Origin: Asterias amurensis
Lineage: Eukaryota; Echinodermata; Asteroidea; Forcipulatida; Asteriidae
DNA: 64,000 bases
Direction: 5' to 3'
Assembly (NCBI RefSeq): GCF_032118995.1
Contig: NC_092669.1
Coordinates: forward strand, 806,001 to 870,000
Position 1 is the first letter of the stretch, and every line of letters begins with the position of its first letter. Below are positions 50,849-62,600 of this stretch, piece by piece. Both the position numbers and the translations under genes were made by a program. Below the pieces are notes generated by a model. The model ran no database searches and was not told where the DNA came from. It saw nothing but the letters and a program-made list of their open reading frames with translations.

Positions 50849-51420
50849 TTCACAGAGCTTCTAACTAAGCACCAAAACTTGCTACATGTAAGTACAGAAA
50901 AATACAAAGCTTAGCAGAAACTAGTTACATGTACATGCCAAAAGTCCATAAAGTATAGTTGTGACTGGTTTCCCATGTATTTTTCGCTTAAAGGAACACG
51001 TTGCCTTGGATCGGACGAGTTGGTCAAAACAAAAGCGTTTGTAACCGTTTTGTATATAGTGCATATGGTTGGAAAGATGTTTTAAAAGTAGAATACAATG
51101 ATCCACACAAGTTTGCCTCGAAATTGCGTGGTTTTCCTTCTACTGTGCGAACTAACACGGTCGGCCATTTATGGGAGTCAAAATTTGGACCCCCATAAAT
51201 GGCCGACGTGTTAGTCGACGAGGTAAAAGGAAAACCACGCAATTTCGAGGCATGTTTGTGTGGATCATTGTATTCTACTTTTACAACATCTTTCTACCCA
51301 TATGCATTTTATAAAAAACGGTTCAAAGACCAACTCGACCGAGCCAAGGCAACGTGTTCCTTTAACATAGAAATTTGTTAAGCAGTATTTTCTGCTTAAC
51401 AGCTTTATGAGATGGGCCCT
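50849..51420. mobile_element. GGGCCC-type element split by a TTAA insertion
   Basis: Left half 50849-50987 (TTTCACAGAGCTTC onward) and right half 51366-51420 (ending GAGATGGGCCC) are one older element interrupted by the family B insertion at 50988-51365. Confidence 0.75.
50988..51365. mobile_element. TTAA-flanked palindromic miniature element (family B), nested
   Basis: 370-base copy closely similar to 39003-39392, with the same termini and TTAA on both sides (50988-50991; 51362-51365). It interrupts an older GGGCCC-type foldback element whose two parts lie at 50849-50987 and 51366-51420. Confidence 0.9.
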
Positions 51421-52289
51421 GGCGCTTGATGTGGAGCTTGGTGTACCCCTACCCCACCACATTGTGTCTTCATTGCGTCTTGGAACCTCATGATTTCTTT
51501 CTAGGATTTCTTACTACGGGCTCTACTGAAATAAATTTAGGGGAACATTTGGGATATTGTTTGCCCAAATCGGGCATCAATCCATAAGCTAGAGGGAGAA
51601 ATAGTCTGGTTCTCTTTTGTTAAGAATACACCGACCATGCTCACCGTTGTATTCAGGGAGACAAGACAGACTTGAATGGGGGAAAAACACTAGCAAGTAC
51701 GTACAGTTGTCAACTGGTTTGACCTCAGTCTAGGGTCGTGACCTTTGACCGCCTTTACTCTCAACAGTCTGTCGAGGAAAGTGCGCCGGGTAGTCCCTTG
51801 ACACCATGCCCCATACCTTGTTGTTAGACAGAAGTATGCAGTTAAAGGTGACTCGAACCTTAAAAAACCCACACGGAAACAGAGCTTGACTTTTTATGTA
51901 AATAGCATTTTAAACGGAATTTGGGGGTTAGAAATCTCTCATTGTCCGTTATTATTATCAATGTTAGTCAATTGGGGCAAAGGCAAATACTTTTGGCAAT
52001 ATTGATCTCTATTTATATTGACATCCCGACCATACTCAGGTATTTTTTGTCAGTGCTGATATAGTCTATAGTCTCACATGGTCTCACATCCCACCAGTGT
52101 AAAATGTGTATAACATGGATGTTTATGATATCAAGTAATAAACCACATGGGAAACTTACGATTTGGGGTTGAACAAAATGACGTTTATGATATTCTGACT
52201 TTATATGCTTTGTCTACAGGTGCTGATAATAAAAGAGCATATACATTTCTTATAAAGTAACAACTTTATAAACTATTTATTTGATTTAG
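51421..52289. other. Non-coding sequence upstream of the fucosyltransferase start exon
   Basis: No recognised repeat or exon. If the exon at 49451-49479 is real, this is part of its intron. Confidence 0.4.
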
Positions 52290-52308
52290 ACGGAGAGCTG
52301 GCTTCAGG

Positions 52309-54436
52309 ATGACCACCGATGTGAATACCGCCCACAACGCGTCGCCTGGCAAACAGTCTTTTTGGAAATTTAACGCGAAGGTATATTTTTGCTCAAATTA
52401 AAACATTTATAAAGTTTTGTTTACTTTATATTGTATAAGTTTGCTTTAAAGGATGTTGAACTCGGTGCACCTTTTAACCACTTCACTAAGCGTACATAAG
52501 CGAATATCTGCCTATATGGCCTGCCAGTGTGAGCTTACACCAGAATCCTCCCGGACAAAATAGTGATCAATCTAATGTAAACAAAAAAGGTCTGTATCGG
52601 GGAACGTAACCCCTAAAATGGCAGTGTGACCTCAGATTAATTGACAACAAAATGGCAAAAAACTTATAGATGATGAGAAAAAAGGATTTTTTTTTAAAAC
52701 TTTCTACCATGCATGGTTGTGACACTCACTATACACTACGTCGATGAAGCCTTGTGCGGGTTGAATATTAATAATGTTCATTGTACACGGTTGTGACACA
52801 CTACACAACGTATAATATGAAGAAGCCCTGTGCGGCATGGTTGTAGTTTGCTCATTGCTAATAATTTAAAAAAAAACAAATCGAAGATTACTTCTGTGAT
52901 ATTTTTTAACAATGACTTTCTTTGTCCTCTTTGTTTCAGAGGGTAGTTCTGTTTGTTATCTGCGTGTCCATTAGCTTACAGTTCGTCGTCTTCGTCACCA
53001 AAAGGTTTACAAACCCCTACGGATTTCCAGAGCTGACTCGACTCAACACCAATGGGGTAAATGGCAGAACCAGAGTTGAAAATGTGGGGACGGTGGTCGA
53101 AAAGCTAGTGTACAGAAATGCAAGCTTACGGACTGCTGTAACTAACTTTAACCACGGAACAGGATCAAAAGAGGGCGCCCTGGGCGATAATGTTATTTTT
53201 TCAAAACAAACGGATGGTTTTATTGTTTCAAAGCCCACCTACTCAGAACTAACTTCACTAAAGCAAGCTTACACCAAACCAGCGTCGTCGGCTCGGTCAG
53301 ATTTTCCATTAGTTTTATCGCAATCGTTCAAGGTGAACAGTTCAAAGGAAAAGCAATATAACATTTTAATATTTGGTTTAAAAGGTAGGTTAGCACAGAG
53401 GCTGGATTTTCTAAGAATGCAAAATGGTTCATGGGGGAGAACAATTAGTTGCGGTGAAAATGTTACAATTAATGTACATGTTGGCAATACAAGTGATAAT
53501 TTTGAAAGACAAAACGCAGTTGTGTTTAATATGGATGAGACAGCAGTTGCAAAAGAGTCTGAGACGCTGGTATCCATGCAAACATCCTCCAAACAGGCGT
53601 GGATTTACTACGGACGGGAACCAGCTGTTCGCATGAGGCGACTCTTCAGAAACTGTGGCAACCTTCCACTGCATGGGATCTGGTCTTTCCAACGTCATTC
53701 TGAAGTGCGCATGGCATATGGTTCATTTGTCCAAACAACACATATGACATCGACAAATCAGCCCGCCAGTTTCTGGTCACGTGGTAAGAACAAACTCGTG
53801 GCATGGATGGCGAGAAATTGCATTCAAACTTTTTGGCCGAGAACAAAGTTCGTCAAAAGTTTAAATGTACACATCCCTGTTGATATTTATGGAACTTGTG
53901 GTAATTTGCCATGTCCCTTTGTACCAATTAAGGAATGCAGAGATAGGTTGAGTAGATACAAATTCTACCTTGCGCTGGAGAGCGCTGAGTGTGAGGACTA
54001 TGTAACGGAGAAAATGTGGGAGACTGCGTTGGCTAACGGCATCGTCCCCGTGGTCTACGGGGCGTCAAAGTCGACCTACCTAAGACAAGCTCCCCCTAAC
54101 TCGTACATATACGTCGGGGATTTTAACTCTACCAAGGCGCTCGCTGACTACTTAAAGATGTTAGATAAGAATGCAACATTGTACGCCAAGTACTTCGAGT
54201 GGAGATACATGGGTCACATCGAGGTACCAAAGAGGGCCGGAGAGTCCCTACGACCCAGACTGTTTTGTTCACTTATACCTTTTATTACCAAAGTTGAAAA
54301 AGGGGGTGTAAAAAGGAAGGCGTTTTCGGAGTTTCCGTATTACAAATCGTGTAGACTTCTGAAAAGGAAAGAATTGAGCCCAAATTATCTCCCTCCTTTG
54401 AAGTATAGGGCAAAACATTGGAAGCTTAACTGGTGA
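52309..54436 (+). CDS. Alpha-1,3-fucosyltransferase-like enzyme, GT10 family
   Basis: Type II Golgi glycosyltransferase that should transfer fucose from GDP-fucose to a glycan; the acceptor is unknown. Exons 52309-52380 and 52940-54436, joined in phase 0 (CGCGAAG/GTATAT; TTTGTTTCAG/AGG), give 522 residues. There is a cytoplasmic tail of about 24 residues, a signal anchor at about 25-44 (RVVLFVICVSISLQFVVFVT) and a long Ser/Thr-rich stem to about 150. The donor-binding GT10 signature FYLALESAECEDYVTEKMW is at 366-384, followed by GIVPVVYG; VDIYGTCG precedes it at about 337-344. W245 and E251-P252 (GREPAV) sit where GT10 enzymes have their catalytic Glu region. The block at about 268-285 (WSFQRHSEVRMAYGSF) is a weak match to the usual NWTxxYRxDSD acceptor motif. 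The single large catalytic exon is common in this family. The acceptor before 52290 shows there is an upstream exon. Confidence 0.92.
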
Positions 54437-54483
54437 CGAGTATTTCTAAATCAATTACCTGTCCTTACAGGGGACCAGTCGAT

Positions 54484-54690
54484 GGGTTCGTTCGATTAGC
54501 TTCCCTGGGTCGACCCCGCGGTGCTCACTCGGATGGGTGAGCCCCTGACAAGAGCTGCTAATCGAACGATCACACTCGCCCTCTCGTGGTACCGTCATGC
54601 ACCTCGGATCACCGGCCCCCTAGTGACCCACTCCACAGGCAGGGCACTGGGGGCTGACCCGGGTGACCAAGGGAAGCTTAACGAACGCAC
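54484..54690. mobile_element. GC-rich foldback element after the fucosyltransferase stop
   Basis: GTTCGTTCGATTAGCTTCCC at the left pairs with GGGAAGCTTAACGAACGC at the right, and GGGTCGACCCC with GGGGGCTGACCC. It starts 48 bases after the TGA, so it probably lies in the 3'UTR. It is far more GC-rich than its surroundings. Confidence 0.7.
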
Positions 54691-54777
54691 ACTATATTTC
54701 ATAGAGCTCAAGCTGGTCCCCTCTCGTCATTCATTGATCTTATGTACAATTTTGTTGAAATCGATTTGTCAATATCT

Positions 54778-54860
54778 TAGTCAATTCTTTGTTCAACCCC
54801 AAAATCATTAACAAATTTACCCAGTCAGTTTCCCTTGTGGTTTATATTGATATCTGAAAC
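54778..54860 (+). repeat. Duplicate of SINE body
   Basis: About 80 bases nearly identical to 55089-55170, without the tRNA-like head. Confidence 0.8.
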
Positions 54861-55020
54861 AAAAAGTCGCATCCCCTTAAGGTGATCCCCTAGCTGCCGC
54901 TTCCCAGGTTGTATCGTAATTTGGGTGTGATCCCTGGCTACACGGCAGTTAACGGTTGTATGTCTTCTGACTGGCACCCGCGAACAAAGATATTGACAAA
55001 ACAGGGACACCGCCAATATA

Positions 55021-55170
55021 GGGCTAGATAGCTCAAATGGTTGAGCGCCGGCACGTTAATCCGGAGGTCGTTGGTTCGAATCCCACTCTAGTCAATTCTT
55101 TGTTCAACCCCAAAATCATTTACAAATTTACCCAGTCAGTTTCCCTTGTGGTTTATATTGAGTTATAATC
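55021..55170 (+). mobile_element. tRNA-Asn-like SINE
   Basis: The head folds as a tRNA: a 7-base acceptor pairing (GGCTAGA with TCTAGTC), D arm GCTC/GAGC, an anticodon-like loop with GTT, and B box GGTTCGAATCC. The base before the GTT is C, not the universal T, so it is not a working tRNA. The body (CAATTCTTTGTTCAACCCC onward) is repeated at 54778-54860. Confidence 0.75.
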
Positions 55171-55389
55171 TATGAAACAAGATTCCGCCACCCCACCCTC
55201 TACGACAAAGTGTGTAAAAAGGTATAGCGCCCTCTTCTGAATCATCCTCCTTCAAGCCTACTAATTTTCCATTGGGGAACAGAATCTCTTGCACTCATAA
55301 CACTTGGTAAATATTTCCAATGATTAAATTACAGTATTAATATTTTGATCTGTCTACTAAAATATTTGTTGATTGATATAGGCTAATAA

Positions 55390-55777
55390 TTAAAGGCAGT
55401 GGACACTATTGGTAATTACTCAAAATAATTATTAGCATAAAACCTTACTTGGTGATGTGAGTAACAGGGGGAGGTTGACGGTATAAAACATTGTGAGAAA
55501 CGGCTCCCTCTGAAGTGCCATAGTTTTCGAGAAATCAGTAATTTTCCACGAATTTGATTTCGAGACGTCAGATTTAGAACTTGAGGTCTCGAAATCAACC
55601 ATCTAAACGCACACACCTTCGTGTGACAAGAATGTTTTTTCCTTTCATTCATATCTCGCAAGTTTGATGACCGATTGAGCTCAAATTTCACAGGTTTATT
55701 ATTTTATGCATATGTTGAGATACACCAACTGTGAAGGCTAGTCTTTGACAATTACCAATAGTGTCCACTGTCTTTAA
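55390..55777 (+). mobile_element. TTAA family A miniature element
   Basis: Full copy with TTAA on both sides, between the fucosyltransferase and TTC17 genes. Confidence 0.9.
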
Positions 55778-56036
55778 ATGCGTTGTTTATTTGTATTGCT
55801 CTGAATAAAAAAAAACTATCCAATGAGTGTTCCAGCTTTTTTGTGTTCTGTAATATTTAATTTTGAAATAATTAATATTTTTAAAAAAATCCCTGTTAGT
55901 GTATTGCCTATTTTTTAGGTAAACTCCTGTTGATTGCTGAAACATTGATACCAACCATCCAAGCATAAAACAATGCAAATACTCCTCATTTTGCGAGGTC
56001 GGTTTTAAAATTTTACAGCTAAACGCCTCCCACCTG

Positions 56037-56402
56037 TTAAAGACAGTGGACACTATTGGTAATTGTCAAAGACCAGTCTTCTCACTTGGTGTATCTCAAC
56101 ATATGCATACAAAACAAACCTGTGAAAATCTGAGCTCAATTGGTCGTCGAAGTTGCGAGTTAACTCTGACAGAAAAAACACCCTTGTCACACTAAGTTGA
56201 TGCTTGATTTCGAGACCTCAAATCTAATTCTGGGGGTCTCGAAATAAAATTCGTGGAAAATCTCGAAAACTACGTTACTTCAGAGGGAGCCGTTTCTCAC
56301 ATTGTTTTATACTATCAACCTCTCCCCAGTTATACTCGTTACCAAGTAAAGTTTTATGCTAATATGTTTTGAGTAGTTACCAGTAGTGTCCACTGGCTTT
56401 AA
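56037..56402 (-). mobile_element. TTAA family A miniature element
   Basis: Full copy with TTAA on both sides, in reverse orientation to the copy at 55390. It ends less than 300 bases upstream of the TTC17 start codon, so it lies in or next to the TTC17 promoter. Confidence 0.9.
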
Positions 56403-56694
56403 GTATCACGTGACATCCACACGTAAGGCTCCCGATCGTGACAGCACAGAGTCATGAATGAATTGACAATTCGACGATACCTAGAAGGTGTTTCAATCAA
56501 AATAACTGTGTATTTTTGATTTGTATCAAAATTAAATTTTCGATGAGGTAAACACAAACTACGTTATTGTTTCTGTTTAAACTTAACACAACCAGGTATA
56601 GTTTAGAAGTTAAAATTATGATAAATTTGTCATAGGTTAGTCGCTTATTACTCCCCGTGCATACCGTCGTATAAAAGGCTTCATTCCATCCAAG

Positions 56695-59600
56695 ATGGTG
56701 GCCCACACCGAGCGTAGAATGATTGTAAAGGAAACCAAAACAAGGACGTTTGCTTTGCTGATCGTCATGCTTTTGCTGTGTTTTCCTTACTCTGAAGCAA
56801 CCACACACTGGCTGGTTACAGAACAGGGCATGATAACGCAACAGGTAAGAGACTGGGGTGGTAGACTATAATTAACGCTAAAACTTAAGCTTCTGTTTTT
56901 ACATTTCGTTTTCCTGCTGGTGGGATGGGATTTTGGTTGGTCATTTCGCCCCCTGACAGTCTATACAGTAAGATCTACTGTTTGTATGTGATTTCGCCCC
57001 ATTGTTCCGATCATAATAATTCATTTGACTCAAAAATGTATTCCTCCATGACTCAATTGATCGAGGTTAAGACAAGGGAAATAAACTTAACAACTGGATC
57101 CCCCAATTCTAAATAAATTGCCTTTTTGTCCCTTCTTGTTCTTTAATTATTTTGTGTGTATTGTATTTTTGTAACAAATGAAATAAAATTTGATTTGATT
57201 TGATTTGTATTTTAATTTTATTTATTATTTTCTAATTTCTAATCCTAATTCTATTTGTATTTTTTCTGATCTGATTTAAATAAGTTAACTTATTAGATAT
57301 TGTTTTTATTATAAAATAGTGTGGGTATTTTTGGCAAAAGGGGGAACCTGGATCTGAAAGAAGTTAAAAAAAGGAAGCCTGGAAAAGGAAGGGTATAAAC
57401 AAATCTTAAAAACTTAAAGCCTCGTCTAGCGCATCTGCTTGGTAGCTCCTACTAATTAACCTACACACTCCGCATTCTAATTTTTTTCATTCCTAAAATT
57501 AAAAATAAGTATATTCTCCCCATACTTATTGCAAATTTACCCCTACATTTAAATGAATTGTATACTTTTGCTCTTCCAGGTAGCCAATGCTAATAAGTAA
57601 TACTAAACAAGACATACGCCCTTTTTAAAATCCACAGCTTTGTCTTTGGATTCGGCTTCAGGCGCCGTTCTCTGGTATGAATCCTTGAGAAGTATACTCG
57701 AAACAACTGAGGGGCTTAGCTACCCTGAGGCGAATCCAAAGACAATACCGTAGATTTGGAAAGGGTGTAGCCAACTAATTCACATTCTGTTATTTTAATC
57801 TACACCAACAGCTAAACTCAGATTTCAATATGAGGGAGCCTTATAACTTGATTGCATTTCTGAAGCAAGGGCGACGCAGCAATCACATCCGAGAGCTTGA
57901 AGTGGAGCTTGAGCATCAAAAGAGAGAGATCGAAGCCAATGAGGACAAAGATCTTGACTTAGAGCAAAGGTTTCTTCGCACTGACGCAGACTGCATCTCA
58001 GCACAAGAGCCCCTGGCTCAGCATAATCTTTACCCTACGATGACCATCCCCTTTAGTCTCAAGAATATCAAGTAAGATCAACAGGGGGAAATGTTCTTCA
58101 ACGCCATTTTATTTATGGCAGGGTTCCCCCGCTGCATTATAAGCTAGCGTATCGGGCCGATACGCAGGAATTACGTGCCTATACGCAGGAATTACGTGCC
58201 TATACGCATAACTTTACAAAAATCCTCACTTTAAACCATTTTTTATGCTCCTAGATGAAAATTCTTGCATTATTTTACAATTAAGATAAACACCAAGTAG
58301 TAAACTTTCCGAAGACCTTGTTTCAATATAGCGTGCTTCGGCCAAACTTGCTCTGAACCGTTTAAGAAGGCAAACTGTTTCCAGAGTGAGAAATTCAAAT
58401 TTAAGCTTTCATCATTGTACGAGCTGTATTCAAATCTTACTCATGGCTCATTTATGCGAGTCAATCAAGATAGAGCGTAACAACTTATAGTAAAAAATTA
58501 AAAAATGACAAAAACTGAAGGGTTTTCTTTTTTGTTCAACAGGGTATCAGATTATGTGGATTTGTCCGCAACTTCAGAAAGTAAGAAAACTATTGAGCCA
58601 AACTGCACCAAAGTCTTGCCATTGCCCTTTAGCATGCATGCATATGATCATCTACAGGTAAATATATTGAGCATTTGCTTGTAATCAATTTATTTATGTT
58701 TATTCATAACTAATATCTTTAGCCTTTGAGAAAGACTCTGCTAGGGTGGAAACGTCATCAGGCCACTATTTTTTTTTTGCATTTGTACATTTGGTCCTTT
58801 TGGGTGGTAAACAGTTTGCTGTCATCTAACACCCATTTCAGACAGGCGCTCCAGAGTCGCGCCAAACCAAATTCTAAATTAAGTACAGGAAAAGTTTGAC
58901 GTCTGAAACATTTAGGAGCGACTGAAAGCCCTAGAAGCCAAAAGATCTACTGTTGCAGTCGTTCGGAACGATTCTGGAGCACCTTGGTTTCAGACGTTGA
59001 TCTTGTCATGAGTCGAACCAATGTAAATGTCATTTTAAGTTCGCCTGTCTGAAACCAACATTTAATTGAGTCGGCCTAGAGTCACTCCTAATCTATTTGG
59101 TTCGGCGCAACTCTAGCCTGTTTGAAACAGGTGTAATTCTATTTTTTTATATTTACAGGGCATACAAGGAAAAAACAACCTCACAGATTTTGCAGAGTCG
59201 CTTATTGGTGAGCAGGTCAAAGGGACGTGTGTTTTTGAAGGGAGTGGTCCAGGAATCTACAATGCCCTCGAAGAGGTAAAGTTAATATAAACAAATCAAT
59301 TAAAAAGAAAGTAAATGTAGTGGAGGTCCCTCCTTTGTAAGAACTTCATCCCCTTTCAATCAATCAATCAGAGGGAATTTATATAGCGCCCAAATCAACC
59401 AAAGTTGTTCAAAGGCGCTCAAGACAACTGGATGAAATTAATTTTGATACACTTGTTGGAATAGAAAACATTTGAGGAGTTTCTTTAAAATGTGAATACT
59501 GTTAGCATCCTTGATGTGGTTAGGGAGAGTGTTCCATTCTTTTGGTCCAAAACAGGAGAATGAGCGATCTGCAAATGACAAAAGAACTGTGAAAATCCTG

Positions 59601-62600
59601 TTTTTGGCTAACATTGTGCTATTGGATGAGTATTGGATAAATAACCCCTACTGAAAGTGTACTGGATAATTATCTGTTGTCATACATTTAGAATAAAACG
59701 TCCTGGCAACTCTACACAATAGCTACTTTCTACTGGCGATCAGTCGGCAACTCAGAGCAAGTGATAGAATGTGGAAGACGAGCTCTTCATTTCGCTCCTC
59801 AGTAAGTAAAATCATGAAATCAAGGGGCAATACTCTCCCTGGATCCAAAAGAAGTTTTTGGGGGAAGTTTTGTTGGACAGAGAATTTACTTTACTAAACG
59901 AAGGCCAGGAGGGCAGGACTACAGTGTTTACAGATGTGGTCTGTTTTGTATAATAGCCTAAAGCCATCCCTGGTCCTCCAAAATCCATCACCTGAAAATG
60001 TTTGAATTTTAAGGTTTACTGTTCCGTATCTCCAAACCACCCACTCTTAGCATGAGGCCAGGCACACTAGTCTTATCGAAGTCCAAACATTTGGGGGTTG
60101 AGTTACTTTAGAGTGGAGTGTTTTGGTAGTAGAACCTCACTGGAACATTCAAGAAGTTGTGGTTTTAAAGATGTATTTTTATTTGGGTTTTTTTTATAGC
60201 AAAGACAAGAACATAGTTTTGGTGAACATGGCTAGTGTACTCCATCGTAGCCATTATTCAACATCGGCGGCCATCTTGGCTGAAGCGGCCCTGGAGTCTG
60301 GAGAAGAGTTGGCTAAACTGCATCTACTACTTGGCAGTATATATGCGGTATGTGTATTATCCATGTTCAGGGGCCACAAGATATATATTCAGTTGATATA
60401 CCAGGACCTAGGTTTTATACTCCTCCCATAATTTTAAGCAGTACTACATATTAGTTGGCAGTTTATCACTCGTCAAATGTGACGCCCTCGCCAAAATCAG
60501 GCAGTTCTAGTAAAATAGTGAAATTGCTTCAAAAGTGAAGTTTTTATCCCCCTCAATTTGGATCTTAGAAGCTTTACTGACAGCATCCTTTCTCAGAATG
60601 TGTATTCCAATTACCGGTTATTCCTCCTGCATGGACTTAATTGCTCATAATGTTCGGCAATATCTGAAAAGTGCTCCCACCTTTTGAAAGGAAATTTTAA
60701 CAGTTTTTTTTTATTATTGTAAATATCTACAAGATTGAAACAATCGAATGGTTACAAAAACCCAATGGAAAAGCTCCCTTCAAATGAGGAAGAACGTGTA
60801 TACTAGGTATTATCTAGGTATTATAAGTTATGTCTGTACTCCATCAACACTTTATTGTTTCTTCTTTTTCAGACGATTGGAGAGTATGATCGATCTGTCT
60901 CCCACTTTGAACAATCGATAAATCTTGGTATAACTGATTCGTGTTGGGCACAACGCCGTATTCATGCTGTGCGATGTCATCAGAAGCTTGAACAAGCCTT
61001 GGAGGCACAGCATTTGTGAGTATCAGTTTTGTTATCAATAATCAATAGCATTTTCAATCATATTTCAAGAGTTTTTTTTACCAAACACATTTTATTATTT
61101 CAATCTGAGGAACGCTTTGGCGATATCTCAAAAACGGTACCACCTTTTAAAAGGAAATTTTCAGAGGTTAGTTTTATTGTATAAAGGTCTAATCATACCA
61201 AAGGGTTCCATAAACGAAACGTATCCTTTGCCTTTGAAGGGTATTACAGGGAGTTAATTGAGGCACCTATAAAACATTACAAAGAACATGTATTTTTGTA
61301 AACTTTAAAGAACATTTAAGTTTTGTGTTTGATTTCAGGTCTTTGAAGCGGACTCTGTCCGAGCTTCAAGACTTTAAGATTAAACAAGACGAGTTTGAAA
61401 AAGTTCAGAAGAAAATGAAGGTTGCTCAATGTAGAGTGGAGGATCAATTTGAATCTAATCTTAGTTACCATCGACATCGACTCAACAGAGGATTGGGTAA
61501 GAAAATAAACTTTCATCAAATTATTCTGGCCAAATCTTCATCCATCTTTTCATTAAAGTAAAGTATTGTAGGGGCTTCTAATTGAACATTAAGTAATACT
61601 GTTTGTTGAAGGCGTTTTGATGAATCTTTAGTTAAAATTAACTGTCAACTTTTTTTCTTCTTCAATATTTGTATCATATTCGCAGGAATTATGAATCAGG
61701 CTTAAAACTTGCTCAGTTTATTGATGTTGTTAAAAAAAAAATTAATTTCTTTGTTTAGCCGATAATCCTCATTGTCAAATGAAAGATATGGGAGACGGAT
61801 CTCAATCGGTGGTGTGCACCCGCGGTACTCAACCCGATCTAAGCATCTTTGGAATCCCTCTTCAAGAAGATCAGGTAAGTTTTAGACAAACCATCTTGGG
61901 ATTTCTTCCATTGGAATAAGTGTATTCATAATGAGGCTGAGGGGAAAATGACCAGGGCCCAATTTCATAGAGCTACTTTTGGGGCTAACAGCTCTACACT
62001 GTGCAGAGCAATGAAGTTGGAATCTTGTGTATTTTTTCCTTTCTGATAAAAAAACATTCTTTAAATTTGTCAAATGTTTGTTTTTCTTGGTAGGATATTG
62101 AGATGGTTGACACAGCATCTATAAGAAATAACTGTCTACAACTTCCGAATGGGGTGAGTCGGGATTGTTCTCAAATTCTTCTTGAGCTTTCAAATGTTCT
62201 TTTAAAAAGAGAAACAGACACCAGAGGGAGGAATTGTCCCACATTGTGTCGGAACCTTTAGTTTTTGTATTTCTTGTGACGCAATAGATTCCATAAACCT
62301 ACTGAATTGTAAATCTGGGAGCTTCTGGGTCCAGGGGTGGATTTCACAAAGAGTTAAGACTCGTCTTATCTCGAGTTAGGACGAGTTACTCATCCTAACG
62401 TAGGACTAGCCATACGTTTTTCATATCTCCTTTGTAAAATCGACCCCAGAATAAGGGGTAGCAAGCCATTTCCAGGAATTGTTACAAGCAAATCTCATCC
62501 CTAGATGAGTTGTTTATCTTCAAACATCCAAAATGTTCTGTCTTTTTTCTCTCTTTGAAGACAAAAAATTACCTCCTTTTTCTTCCCCTCAGGAGGAGAG

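Noticed and set aside
52922..52939. Start of the fucosyltransferase at the ATG at 52922
   Set aside because: The bases before 52940 are the intron end TTTGTTTCAG, and the exon at 52309-52380 joins in frame and gives a normal cytoplasmic tail.
53269..53846. Antisense open frames over the fucosyltransferase
   Set aside because: They are shadows of the coding exon on the other strand, with no features of their own.
55021..55094. Functional tRNA-Asn gene
   Set aside because: The anticodon loop has C instead of T before GTT, there is a mismatch in the anticodon stem, and a SINE body follows.
57830..58075. Separate gene starting at the ATG at 57830
   Set aside because: The codons continue upstream to a good acceptor at 57811 and match TTC17, so the ATG is internal to exon 2.
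62545..62592. Earlier acceptor for TTC17 exon 11 (TTTGAAG at about 62560)
   Set aside because: It would put the exon out of frame; the CAG before 62593 keeps the frame and the known TTC17 pattern.
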